This document shows positions 10,362-21,259 of a stretch of DNA of 64,000 nt, in pieces. Location: the NCBI GenBank assembly GCA_022478985.1, contig JAKSZP010004227.1, positions 51,394 through 115,393 on the forward strand, in the 5' to 3' direction. The translations under genes were made by a program, and so were the position numbers. How positions within the stretch are numbered: position 1 is the first letter of the stretch; the number at the start of each line of letters is the position of its first letter. Source of the stretch: Massospora cicadina (Eukaryota; Entomophthoromycota; Entomophthoromycetes; Entomophthorales; Entomophthoraceae). The notes under the pieces were generated by a model. It saw nothing but the letters and a program-made list of their open reading frames with translations, was not told the DNA's origin and did not search any database.

Positions 10362-11410
10362 TGTCAGAATTGCAGGTGTCCATATAATCCAACCTTTTTA
10401 ATGAGTATAATATTTGACAATTAAGTTATAATTGTATAGGATCAGCAATAGTGGCTGATTGATGAAAATATTGTCAGGTGTCATCCCTGATGATATGAGA
10501 GATCGCTGACTAATGATATTATTGTCAGGCATCATCCCAGATAATATTTGGGGCTGCTGACAGATGAATTATTGTCAGGCATCATCCCTGATGATATTTG
10601 GGGCTGCTGACAGATGAATTATTGTCAGGCATCATCCCCAATGATGTTTGAGGCCACCAACAGATGATAATTTCATTTGGCATCATCCTGACAAAATCAA
10701 GTAATAAATTAATATTGGAATAACACCCAATAGTCAAATATAGGAAATCGTTCAGAGTAGAACAGATTGAAGTTACACGAAACTACCAAAACGTTCAAAT
10801 GCCAGAGGAAGGGTAGAATCATCATTGGCTAAAACAATTGGTTTCATGTACCTAATACCAATTGTTTGGTCCTCCAAACACCTGAGGATTACGCTGCCTA
10901 AGAAACCTAAGGCAATGGTACCCAACGAGATTTGATGCCTAACACTGAGGGTCAAACCAGTACAGGAGCACAAATGATTCTCAGAGGACAGCTGAAAATT
11001 TATGTGACAATTACAACTATAAAAACCCAAAATTATTCCCTAATAAAAGCAGATTAAAATTGATATTAATTAAGTTGTTTAAACATTGGCTGTTTTAACA
11101 TTGCTCTTCAGATGAGTGCAAGGATCAGATATTTTAGGTTGGTTATATCAAAATCTCCGCTTGGCTCTGCGAGAAGGGAATAGGGAAAGTGTTCCCTATC
11201 AGTACAAGAACATCTTCAAGATGAAGCACCTGTCTAGCGTTGGACAATACTCTCAACAAGGCTTTTGGGGATTCAACTCTAATCATAGTCTTCATACTAT
11301 TACTGATCCAGTTAATTAATATCACATACATAATCAACGCAAGGATTCACAAATCTGTGCAGTTGAAATCCGGGTCCAGAAGCAAGCCTTCAAAGCCCAA
11401 TATTTTAACA
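10362..11410 (+). repeat. E2 3' LTR
   Basis: 1049 bp, paired with 3438-4433. An 80-bp block near 11160-11245 is identical in both LTRs, while the first 112 bases differ at about 15 positions, so divergence is uneven. Four full and one partial unit of the 49-bp tandem repeat lie at about 10470-10700. Confidence 0.93.
10470..10700 (+). repeat. 49-bp tandem repeat inside E2 3' LTR
   Basis: Consecutive units each contain ATTGTCAGGCATCATCCC then GGGGCTGCTGACAGATGA or variants. Units two and three are nearly identical. The 5' LTR has one unit fewer. This is a U3 subrepeat. Confidence 0.85.
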
Positions 11411-11415
11411 AGACC

Positions 11416-11560
11416 CTTGCCCAATTTGCCTTTTCTTGCGAGTTCACCAAAAGCAAGGATTATAGTTTGGAGAATGCTTTAAGCCGCAACCCTGCTTTAG
11501 CTCCTAATCCAAAGGAGGTAGAAGTTCATAATACACAGGTAATAATTCTGCCAAATAAAA
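11416..11560 (+). pseudogene. E1 RNase H, 3' part after E2
   Basis: Continues E1 directly after the right target duplication. Encodes TLAQFAFSCEFTKSKDYSLE then NALSRNP, a degenerate form of the gypsy RNase H terminus that usually ends in ADALSR. It joins in order and sense to the RNase H block ending at 3437, which confirms E2 as an insertion. Confidence 0.85.
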
Positions 11561-11582
11561 TTATGTCTCAACTTCGTCTTCC

Positions 11583-12735
11583 TTGGCCCACAGGCTAGCA
11601 CTTGCACCTCTGGAAAATGCGGAGGAATATAGTATGTTTAAAAAGGAAGTCCTTTCTCAGCTACTATTAGCTGAATATGCTATGGTACTTGCAAAGAGTG
11701 TTTTAAATCCAAAGGATCTATCCGGGGGCTATCACTTGAAGGAAGATGGTGTGGTTTCAGGGGTGCTATGGGTTCCTGCTGGACCACTGCACCTGTAAAT
11801 CATCTGGTACCATCATTTTGGACTCACGTTGGTCATCCTGGTAAAGCAAGGAATTTGGAGTTAATACAACGCACATACAATTTGAAAAGGGTTTGCCTGC
11901 TCAGGTGGTGCGGTATTGTAAAGAATGCCTGATCCACAAATAGATGAAACCCAATCAGCAACCTTTAATGGGGTTGTTGATACTGGTCCAAAATGCTGAA
12001 GGGCCCTGGATTTCCCTATCATTGGATTTCATTGTGGAGTTATCTGCCTCTGATGGTTATGATGCCATCATAATGGTGGTGGATTGTTTTATGAAGTTCG
12101 CCCACTTTATTCAGCAGAACAACAATAACCGCAGCTGAGATGGCTAGGCTCTTCTTCACTCATGTGTTTGCGCTCCAAAGGGTTCCCCAAGAAATAATCA
12201 GTGACTGGGGACCACAGTTTACCTCCATCTTTTGGGAAGAGTTGTGTAAGACTCTTCAGATTCGCCTCTGTCATTCAACTTCCTATTACCCCCAATCAGA
12301 TGGGCAGTATTAATGAGTGAACCAGTGTTTGGAACAGTTTCTGCGGTTTTACACCGCCGCGGATCATTCAGATTGGGTTTCTCACATCCCTATGGCCCAA
12401 ATTAGTTACAATAACAATTTGCATTCTTCAGTCAGTTGTTCCCCTTTTTCGCCAACCATGGCTTTAACCCCTCCTTTAACATGGAGCCCAGCTGTGGATC
12501 TAAGATTGAAGCGGTGGTGGACTTTGCCAATAATATCAAGAAAGTTCACCAGGGAGTTTCCACAAGTTTGGAGGCGCCAATGCAAGTTTATAAGGAGATT
12601 ACTGATGTTAAATGCCGAGTGGGTCCAGAGTATAAGGAAGGGGATCTCGTGATGCTTAGAGCTTGTAACATCCATATCAAGCAGCCATGCAAGAAGCTGG
12701 GACCAAAGAGGAAAGGCTCTTACCGCGTTTGTTAG
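11583..12735 (+). pseudogene. E1 integrase (broken)
   Basis: The zinc-binding region shows HHFGTHVGHPGKARNLELIQ then a CKECLIHK-like pair in broken frame. The core follows: LSLDFIVELSASDGYDAII (first Asp) and IISDWGPQFTS (second Asp; SDRGPQF is usual). The third catalytic site is destroyed: after YYPQSDGQY the expected Glu-Arg codons are TAA TGA (12311-12316). The C-terminal region continues in two frames to 12735 (EGDLVMLRACNIHIKQPCKK). The same arrangement is seen in E3. Confidence 0.9.
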
Positions 12736-12739
12736 AAAG

Positions 12740-13135
12740 GTGGACCATGCCAAATACCAGCTAGATCTTCCCTCTTCTTTTTGGATCTTCTCTGTCTTCC
12801 ATGAGAGCAAATTGACGCTGTTTGAGGGGCCCCCACCAGAGACTCCTGAGGCCTATCTCGTGGATGGGGCGTCAGAGTGGGAAGTAGAAGAAATATTAGC
12901 CTCCCGCCATGTTAAAAGAAGATTAGTACCTGGTATCTTTAAAGGGTTTTGACGCTGCAGAGAACAGTGGGATTCCAGCATGTGACTGTGTGCATGCCCA
13001 AGATCTGACTGAAGCCTTCCACAAGCGTTTCCCCCAGGCTTCTGGATCTCACCACGAACTGAATGTTGCCACCATGAAGTTAGCCCCAACCCACAAGAAC
13101 TTTTCCCTTGTACAAGCCCATGGAGGTGGTTGAGC
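12740..13135 (+). pseudogene. E1 chromodomain and C-terminal tail
   Basis: Encodes FHESKLTLFEGPPPETPEA, then a chromodomain: SEWEVEEILASRHVKRRL, with later residues (YL, W-K-G-F, ENS) partly in other frames. Chromodomains of this class steer integration to marked chromatin. A short tail (LTEAFHKRFPQ) follows, and E3 has its counterpart LIDAFHERFPEAV. One frameshift lies inside the domain. Confidence 0.88.
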
Positions 13136-13139
13136 ACCA

Positions 13140-13156
13140 TTGGGAGGAGAGGGTAA
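13140..13156 (+). other. E1 polypurine tract
   Basis: TGGGAGGAGAGGGTAA directly precedes the 3' LTR. E3 has the counterpart GACTGGAGGGTAA on the minus strand. Confidence 0.75.
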
Positions 13157-13999
13157 TGTCATGGTTAAATAAATGATAGTGGGGACCAACCCTAAGGATA
13201 AGGCTGGGCAACAGGAGTCCCAGAAGGTGAAGCTTCAGGTCCTCCCTGACCTCAGGCACACACTAGACCAACGCTGGATACTAGCCAAATATGCCCAGGT
13301 TGGTATTAGTGAAATGCAGAACGCCCATCCCCTTTTATCGGCCCAGGCGTTAAAATGAATGCTTTATTTGATTAACAGCAATGGTACAGTTCAGTTGATT
13401 AAGGAACGGGGATTTGAAACCCATTTCATTTATGAAACTATGCGTTTGGGTTGGATCCAACTTCAAACAATTACTTGAGTGAAGTCAGTTTTAGTGTATT
13501 ATACAAAGTTTGATGGTAGTGTTTGCCTATTGGTGAATTGGTGCTTGGGCCCACTTCAGCAAACCCCAAATTTCACTGAAGAAGTTTAAATCTGTTTTCC
13601 ATGGCCAACAATTCTTGTTGGTTAACTTTCCTAATAAACATTTTACGTTTTCCTGTTTTTTATGTTATCTCTAGCGATCCTGTGCATGGACCCTTTGAGG
13701 AGGTCTCACGCTAAGTTACCCACACTATTATAAATAAAAAAAACTTTCAACTCGTGCATTGTTGGGTCGCCCAGGTTCCCCCCAACCTGGGACGTTTACC
13801 CCTTTTCCCTTTGTGCACCAAGTCATTTTTGGTGGGTTAATTGCTATCATGATTACACTTCTCTTCATAAGTAATTATTACTTAAGCACCCTCCGCTGGT
13901 CTCTAGTCACTTTTAACTAATGGCTAGTTTCCTGGCGTTGCCTTGTGCACTGAGTACTACCAAGCTGGGAACAGGAGAGTTATTGACACTCTCCTTACA
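13157..13999 (+). repeat. E1 3' LTR
   Basis: 843 bp, TGTCATGG...CTCCTTACA, followed by target duplication GTTGA at 14000-14004. The terminal TG is intact here. Confidence 0.94.
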
Positions 14000-14004
14000 G
14001 TTGA

Positions 14005-15511
14005 GCTCCAACTTTGATAATTGTCAACTTTTGTTAAGGATTGTCCTCAACAGGAGTTTGGGCTTTTTGGTTAGTTTCAGATCAATTCCCAACGTCTGAT
14101 GCATCCAATTCTGCCATTTGGGTAGAAATCTTGACAACTATATTAAATTACCTTTGTTTATGCTAAATTTCATAAAGTTTCTGTCTTTGTATGGTTTACT
14201 CTTTGTATCCGTGTGTTTACCAATGAATTTGAAATTTACGCCCAAGTTTTAATTGTAATAATCCAAAAAATAAGTGTTTACTTGTTTTCTGATCTTTTCA
14301 AAGTATGCTGAGCTTTATGTAAGCTTGTATGTCAATGCAATGTACATTGCATGCCTCATTGACAAAGAAAATATGGTGTTTTATGCCCTCCTTCCCCATA
14401 TCACCAATTACCCCCCTCCCAATTTGTCCGCTCTGATATGTGCCACCATTTCTGAGCTGAATGAAGAGATCACTGACCCCTTTCTCTTCTAATAGGGCGT
14501 TTACCTAGCCGCCAAGGCAATATTATGGGAATTTTTGCCTTGGGTATATTTAGCACCTTAATTAAAAACGCGTGGATGCTTATCCTCTTGGCTCATCCAC
14601 GTCAAAACTAGAAAATTTATGTAAATTGGATGGTCTAGTGATTAATCTGAGCTATAAGCTAATAGTCTTAATTTTATAGACTTTTTTATAAAGAATCTTT
14701 TGGTAAAATAGAGATATATGGCCATAACTTGTTTCCCTAAGCCACAAATAAACACCGTGGTTATAGCTTTACAAGAAACTGTTCAAGATATTTTGTTAGA
14801 TTTTCTGAATCCTCTAAACTTTAATGACTATATCCAAAGTTTATTATTATAAATAACAAAGCTAAAAAGCCTTCAAAAAGGATAAATGAGTTTCTATAAT
14901 TTTTATTAACAAACATAAGTAGCAATGATCCTTAATTAGTCTCCAAACTTTTTTTATTGGTGAGGACATTGAATACTTGCTGTTGAGTCATATGATATTT
15001 ATGATGCGCTTTTTGCAATTCAAAAGCTTTTTTATAAACTATAGCTTAATTGAAAAATCTTCAATAATTTAATAAACAGTTATAATTTTTTTGTTTATAA
15101 AATTGAGATGATAAACTATCTCTTAGCTTACTAACTAAATTCAATTTAAACTTTTCAGTACATGACACTAATTATAGATTGAAACTATAACTCAAGTTAA
15201 TTTTTGCTTTAGCTAGATTGAATAAAAACTGTATAACTGTTAACTACTTCTATTAAGAAAGTCTAATTAGTATAAAAACAACATGGTAATTTAGAGAACT
15301 TTAAATATACACCAGATGAGACAATGATTTCTAGATTTAGGGTAGAGGGTGCAGTATTGATTGGATAAGATTCTTCATCTAGGTATCATAGTAGAAGATA
15401 AAATCAAACATCAAAAAGATTTTATAATTTATTTCATGTAATTGATACCCATTGAATTTTTAGTTCTGATATAATATCTATTTATTCTCTAGCAAGTTTT
15501 CATATTAAAAT
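14005..15511. other. AT-rich intergenic DNA with two hairpins
   Basis: No convincing gene. A 72-codon frame (14274-14492) resembles nothing I know. Two perfect inverted repeats lie close together: CCAAGGCAA/TTGCCTTGG (14512-14520 and 14535-14543) and CGTGGATG/CATCCACG (14571-14578 and 14594-14601). The rest is AT-rich with many stops. Confidence 0.55.
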
Positions 15512-15524
15512 ATTTAAATTTCAA

Positions 15525-17441
15525 CTATATAAAACTTTTCTTTCCACTTGTGTTTACTTCTGAGCGATTTTAATTAAAATAACCATTAATTTTCCATCGC
15601 CACCTACACTGCATCAGTTTTCCATTTATGTCTGTGGATCCACCACCTGCTGTCCCAGTATGGGGTAACGGTGCTCCACCTGATAGCGTTTGTTGCCCAG
15701 CAGGCAACCGTTGCAGATGGGCTCTTCCAGCCCACCTAATGCATCAAGCTAATTTGTCCCTCCAAGGGACTTATATTACTTAGCACGATTTAACCAACCT
15801 GCCCCCACCCCCTAGCCCTACCCCAATCCAATATTTACTTTTGCCTCCAAGTCAAGTATGGACATCATTCCCCATATGCTGACAAAGAAATTATTGAGCT
15901 GGCATCAGCCACGTTTGCACCAGCTGGATTTATCAATTTCTGCCCTTACAAGGGCTATTTTGATATAGGCTTTCCCACCAAAGTGGATGTGGCCATTGCA
16001 GCAGCTACGCCCTTATTATATATAAAATCACACGCATTACCACCACCTGTACATACCTCCCCAGTGATACCACATCTGTGGTGACCTTAGCAAATTTTCC
16101 TTCACACCTTCCCCCTCAAATACTCTATGACAAATTGATGATGGGGCTATCCAATTATGGCATAGACCCCATACTCCACTTCCTTGTCCTGAGCGGTGCT
16201 GAATGATTAGTGGCACCATGGGCAATGTCCACCTTTACCCCCCACCAGCCAACCATAGCCCAGCACATCCCACCATATGCCTATATCCCATCTGCACCAG
16301 ATCACTTCGTTTGGGCTCACATTGATAACGGCCACACAGTTTGCCCTCTATGCCTTGAGTTGGACCACTCCAAAAGAACTGTTGCCACAGTTCAAAAAAT
16401 GTGGAAACTGCCAAGCCCATATGTGAGGCTACACAAACAGCGTTTGTAGGGATTTTGGCTGCCCCCACCCCCTCCAGCTGACCACTTGAAAAATCAGCAA
16501 ACCTTTGCAACCAAAGCCCAAGATGGCCAATTTTCTCAAAATATAACCAATTGGGAGTAGGTTTGGACCCAAATTCAATCCAACCAATTTCCCACCCCAA
16601 ATCTTACCCAACCAAAGCCTCATCTCTGAATCAATTCCAATCAACCAAAATCCCTGGGACTAATTGGATAAAATAACCAAATCTGGGGAAATTGTCCCAC
16701 CTCCAGACTTTCCAATTAATTTGGAATTGTATCTACCTTTAGATTTTGATGCCACATTCCCACCCAAAAAATATGTCCCCAAACCCACAGCTACCCCATT
16801 ATTGAGTGACTATCAACTTGCCGATGCTGCAGTATCCTTTCCTGATAGCCACCATCTCTGTGAAGCAATGGCACTCTCAGTTGCTGAATTTAAAGAAGGA
16901 CTACATTTAGCCAAATTCCCTGCCAATTTCCCTGAGGTTGAAAAAAAGTGGAAATCAAATGATAAAAGACACTGCACCTCCACTGTCAAGCATGTTGCTG
17001 CACTGGCAAAATTCCCCCACCACACGTATCACCAAAGCCTTTATTACAAGTTTTTCCTAGCTTTCTGATTCACGCATACAAGCAAAACACCATGTTACCA
17101 AACTCCTGGAGGCTTTGCTTTAGACCCATATTGTTACTAATGATCTTAAAAATTATCTTTTTCACCTTGACCCGCATCCTGAAGATGCCTCATCCCCTTG
17201 CTCTTAGCTTTGATCCACCTCTTTAATGGTTAAGATGAAATCAATAATATGCCTGATCCCCTTCCCCTCCGCCATGGTGGGATAAGCAGTTCACAGCTGC
17301 TACACCTGGTAGGTTAATTTCCTTTTGTTTTGGTGTCTCGCCACTCATTTAGGGCGTTTGGTTTGTGTTTTTGGTTTGCTTATTTGGTTTTGTATCAGTA
17401 ATGTCCGTCCCCTGGTTAGCTTATCTTGACTAAAATCTAAA
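15525..17441 (+). mobile_element. Retroposon copy A (protein-only, no RT)
   Basis: About 1.9 kb with a 5' leader, one degraded coding region and the 3' tail TGTCCGTCCCCTGGTTAGC. The 5' leader (GAGCGATTTTAATTAAAATAA) and tail match copy C at 57156-59045. A likely decayed target duplication ATTTAAATTT(C/G)AA lies at 15512-15524 and 17442-17454, with 12 of 13 matching. It contains no RT or endonuclease, so it must be copied by another element. Confidence 0.78.
15629..17068 (+). pseudogene. RRM/zinc-knuckle protein of retroposon A (broken)
   Basis: ATG at 15629 gives MSVDPPPAVPVWGNGAPP, matching MSLALPPATPVWGSSAPP of copy C. An RRM-like segment in the next frame includes SPYADKEIIELASATFAPAG and KGYFDIGF (an RNP1-like strand). 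A degenerate knuckle follows (VCPLCLELDHSKRTV, with Cys4 changed to Val). The C-terminal region at 16664-17068 follows an NPWD block interrupted by TAA. The layout resembles an ORF1-type RNA-binding protein of a LINE. Frames change at least twice. Confidence 0.78.
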
Positions 17442-17454
17442 ATTTAAATTTGAA

Positions 17455-18400
17455 TTCACCTATATAGTTTTTGTCAATAAAAAGTTCCATTACCACATTA
17501 ACATTTTTCAATTATGGTTTCATTAAATTTTTTTACTCAATTTATTGTTTTATAAGCACAAATATTACTCATGGTCCTTTCTAGTTTAATCTTGTTAAGC
17601 ATAAAGATCTTTACATTTATTCAGTCTGATAAACCAAAAAAATAGTTTTTTGCTAAACCTCTTTTGTGCTACCTGTTATATTGATCTCATCATTGACAAT
17701 GGATTTTTATTCATCTTACTTTAATTAGACTAATGTCTTTTACTTACAGTCTAACCTATGACAAAATCACAATAGAAGTTTGTGCTGTAGCAAACTTTTT
17801 CTATGCCACCATAGATTTTATGATCGCTTTACCTAATGCCATGTCTTAAAATCTATAAATTGTATATTTGGACCTAAAATCAACTAATAATTATTTTATT
17901 AAAAACGACATTTGAAAATTAAATTTAAGTATCAAGGTTTCCTACAATGTAAACCAATATGACTCAGCCGCTATCACATTACCAAATATTGTTTTGTTAC
18001 AGAAAAATACATTACACTTCCCACTTTATGTAATGTAGATTTTCTTCATATTTCATAACGTGTAATATAGAATGTTATTATCTAAATCATTATAGAATCA
18101 TAAGTAGTCAGACTTTTTCATCTTGAATTTCTTACTTGAGACACAACAAAGATGATACTAAAATTTGTACAGGTAATATTGTTCTGTGACAGCTACCTAA
18201 AGTTTGATTATAGCAAATTTTATGCAGTAAAGTGGACATAGAGATTATAGATTCCATAGTTCACGTCAAAGAATATAAAAAGTTGACTACTGATTATTAT
18301 AATCTTAATTTTATATATCAAGTGATTGTATAAAGTATCGCTATAATTTTGGCAATATTTTTGCTATATAATGGAAGAGTTGTACATGGTTCAGCCCACT
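17455..18400. other. AT-rich intergenic DNA
   Basis: No coding potential, repeat pair or RNA gene recognised. Confidence 0.6.
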
Positions 18401-18902
18401 GAGCAATGTACAGATGATTTTGAGATCGCCAGTACTTGAAAGAACATAAAATATAATGATATATGAAGCAATTGCTTATGAGACACCACATTTATTTGAA
18501 TTTGTAATAATAGCAGATTCCTTCTGCTTTGCTATCTACTTTCTACTAAACAATCCTCCTCACTCAATTCTCTCATCTCGCTTATATATCAGCCAATTTG
18601 GTTGATACTGAAACATTTGCTTAGACTATTCAGTTCCGCCATATTCTCATTGGCTCCAGCAGAATCTACATATCTTAAATTCACTATCGCCTTAGTTTAA
18701 GGCGATCTACTGAATTTTTATCATATGTCAACATTGCCTTATCACCCTAATTGAAAATGATCCAATAACTATCTCTTCTGACTAGATATTGCCTTATTCC
18801 AAGGTGCTCAAATATTTACACACTATAAATCAGGTTCAGTGGATTTAGCCAATCTGCCTTGGCTATTTGGGCTTATTGTCCAGTCATATCAAAATCTCAT
18901 CA
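18400..18902 (-). repeat. E6 3' LTR (left edge uncertain)
   Basis: On the minus strand it begins TGATGAGATTTTGATATGAC directly after the polypurine tract. A TATATAAG box is present (minus strand, about 18581-18590). No second copy exists in the window, so the length is unknown. Confidence 0.5.
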
Positions 18903-18915
18903 CTACCCCCCCTTG
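18903..18915 (-). other. E6 polypurine tract inside a 12-bp inverted repeat
   Basis: AAGGGGGGGTAG on the minus strand. ATTGTCCAGTCA (18875-18886) and its exact complement TGACTGGACAAT (18914-18925) bracket the tract and the first LTR bases. Confidence 0.75.
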
Positions 18916-18999
18916 ACTGGACAATGAGTCTCAAGCAGCTTATATGCCCTGAGGATTTTTGTAAAAACTCAGTTAATAATCTGACAGCTTGCGGGGTCC

Positions 19000-19960
19000 T
19001 CAATAGAGTAGGTATCAACACCTGTCTATTTTAATAAACTCAAACGGACCAATCCAATTGCTGGACAATTTGAGCTCTCAACCAGATCTGTGCTGGTCAT
19101 GGAATAGAAACAGCTCTCCATCTTTGAACTTAACTAGCCTGCTACGCCATATCTGATTGGAAGCCTGGTTCTTTATCTTCATGGCTAAGCTGAAAGCATA
19201 CGTTTTGGTTTGCAGCTTGATCAGCATATTTGTTAGGTTGGTCAAGTAGCGTTGAGGATCCATTCCGCTGATATCTTCCATGCAAGCATAGAGTAGTGTA
19301 GTTAGAGATGGGTGCCGCCCATACATTAACCAGAAGTTACTTTTCCCTGTTGCAGAGTGGTAGCTGATATTGTATGCAAAGACGTCAGTGGTAAGGAGGG
19401 TACGTCAATTAGAGTTTATCTATTACCAGCTTCTGGAGTATAATCACCAGTGTTCCATTACCCTTATGACCATACCGTTGGATTCAGGGTGGTATGGGGC
19501 CATTAGAACCCACGTATGGCCATAAGATTGTTCACCTTTGGAAGGATGCGGGAGGTGAAGTTAATTCCATTATTAGTAAGGATGAACTGAGGGCAGTCAT
19601 GTTTCTGGATAATAAATTCCTTTATGAACTTAACCACTGTGACCGCCCCCAGATCCTGTATTGTCAGTGCTTCAACCCACCTGATCAAGTGGTTGCTAGC
19701 TACCAGAATGTATCTTACTAGGTTAGCTCCATTGACAGAGGGCCAATGACATCAATAAAAACTGTATGCCAAGCAAAATGCGGTTTCACTAATTGGTATA
19801 AGGTCTTCTGGCGGAACGGCTTTTGACACTGGTGACAGCAGGGAATTGTTTCAAGCACATCAAAGTTCATGCTTTCCCAATAATACCAGGGGCGTAACAG
19901 TTTCAACATCTTGCATACCCCACCCATATCCAACTGCCTTGTGTGCACTCATATTAATGT
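19000..19960 (-). pseudogene. E6 integrase (broken)
   Basis: On the minus strand, 19948-19718 carries the end of the zinc-binding region (CCHQCQKPF) and the first catalytic Asp (VFIDVIGPL). Segment 19688-19503 carries the second block as FILTNNGINFTSR, where Asp of the usual D.G..F is now Asn. Segment 19326-19078 is the region after the Glu block (MYGRHPSLTTLLY). Stops separate the pieces. Confidence 0.86.
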
Positions 19961-20209
19961 TAGGCTGTGCTGAAGGTCACAGGAAATTCACCATGAAATC
20001 TCCAATCCTTTTGTACAACTTTCCATTCCGCTTAAAGATAGTGGCTTTTATCTCATCTTATGCCTTTATAACTTATGGCGGTTTGTCATCTTATCTGCAG
20101 CTGAGCATTTTCTCATACATTACATCACAGATATCCGCCGTAACAGCAAAGGTTGGCAATCTTGATAAACAATCTGCATTTTGGTGTTTTGCTCTGGGTC
20201 AGTAGAAGA

Positions 20210-20560
20210 TTTTGAAGTCGTAAGCTTGCAGCTTAAGAGCCCATCAGGCTAGACGCCCCTCAGGTTCCCTGAGATTCTGCAATCAACATAATGACGCATG
20301 ATCCGTTACAACATTGAATTTTACCCCGTGAAAATATGCTCTGAATTGCTTATAGGCGTAGATCACCGCTAATCACTCCCGCTCAGTCATTCTTTAATTG
20401 CATTTGTGACAGTTCAAGCTATTACTGCAGAATAGAACTGGGTGCTCCTCCCCTTCCTCTACTTTTTGGGATAGAACCGCCTAAATGGAAGAAAGAGACA
20501 CATCTATCTGTAAAATAAATTCCTTATCAAAGTTTGGTTATCATAGCACTGTCGCATTGA
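20210..20560 (-). pseudogene. E6 RNase H (broken)
   Basis: Minus-strand pieces: FILQIDVSLSSI, EEHPVLFCSNSL, LAVIYAYKQFRAYFHGVKF, VVTDHASLC and a final REPEGRLA.WALKLQAYDF. These are in the same order as E2 and E4. At least three in-frame stops. Confidence 0.82.
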
Positions 20561-20771
20561 TTAGCGCCATCCAAAGTGTAACAAAGAAGTGTTGACGGCG
20601 TTTCATCCATTTAAACATGGCATCTTTTTTTAATATCTCAAATAGCTAGCCCTTAATACAGCCGAAGTTAGGGATGAAGCTTAAGTATTAACCCACTATC
20701 CACAAAAATACCTGTATGTCCTGCTTGCTATTTGGCTGAGTCATTTTTTGGATAGCTTCCGCCTTGCTCAG

Positions 20772-21259
20772 TTAAGGTTTTAGCTCATACAAGTCTACCA
20801 CAAACACAAGGTACTTCAGATGATCCTTATAGAAGTGGCATTTCCGAAGCCTAATATTAATATTGGCCACAGCAAGCTGGCAGAATACCTCCTTCAAATA
20901 TTTAAGTAATTCCAAAAACATCTTGGTGAAGGCATTAATATTGTAAAAGTACACAAAAATGCATGGCAGCTTCAAGTTTCCACAGGATAGTATCCATCGC
21001 CCATTGGAACGTAGCTGGGGCGTTACACAGCCTTGAGGCATATGAGTCAGTTGGAAAACTCTTGGATGTGACAATGGCGCATCTCTCCTGTTCTGCTGCG
21101 GGAAACTCAATTTTCCAGTAGCCCAATATCAAATCCGTTGCTAAAAAATAGTGGGCTCCTCCCAACTGGTTCAGGGCATCATCAATCCGCAGCAGGGGTA
21201 TGAGTCCTTGGTGATACTGTTGAGCTTCTGTAGTCTATTACTACCTGATTAGTATCATC
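20772..21259 (-). pseudogene. E6 reverse transcriptase, 3' part
   Basis: Resumes after E5 with TNQVVIDYR, then GGAHYFLATDLILGYWKIEF and a PQGC...RSNGRWIL block. The active site reads VYFYNINAF where active elements have YLDD or similar, so both catalytic Asp codons are lost. Bases 21255-21259 (TCATC) are the E5 target duplication. Confidence 0.86.

Larger units (their letters stand above)
3438..11410 (+). mobile_element. E2: Ty3/gypsy element nested in E1
   Basis: A complete but decayed element inserted into the RNase H of E1. LTRs are at 3438-4433 and 10362-11410 and begin TGTCAGAATTGC and end TTTTAACA. The perfect target duplication AGACC lies at 3433-3437 and 11411-11415. After the 5' LTR comes the primer-binding site TGGTGCTCACTACAGGGGG, also found in E4 and in slightly changed form in E5. 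The internal order is gag with a CCHC knuckle, protease, RT, RNase H and integrase. A polypurine tract (GAAGGGGGATG) precedes the 3' LTR. I see no chromodomain. A SINE has inserted at 6959-7090. It is inactive: every domain has stops. Confidence 0.94.
83..13999 (+). mobile_element. E1: chromodomain Ty3/gypsy element, split by E2
   Basis: A long LTR retrotransposon with about 845-bp LTRs at 83-931 and 13157-13999. It is flanked by the perfect 5-bp target duplication GTTGA (78-82 and 14000-14004). Internal order is protease, RT, RNase H, [E2 insertion at 3438-11410], end of RNase H, integrase, chromodomain, polypurine tract. This order and the chromodomain place it with the chromoviruses of Metaviridae. 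Every domain carries stops or frameshifts. Only about 0.8 kb separates the 5' LTR from the protease, against about 1.7 kb in the related E3, so most of gag appears deleted. No TGG-starting primer site follows the 5' LTR directly. It is non-functional by itself. Confidence 0.93.

Noticed and set aside
14090..14130. SDASNSAIW, resembling gypsy RNase H
   Set aside because: Only nine residues, no flanking pol blocks; chance cannot be excluded.
14274..14492. 72-codon open frame
   Set aside because: No motif, no match to other coding in the window, AT-rich surroundings.
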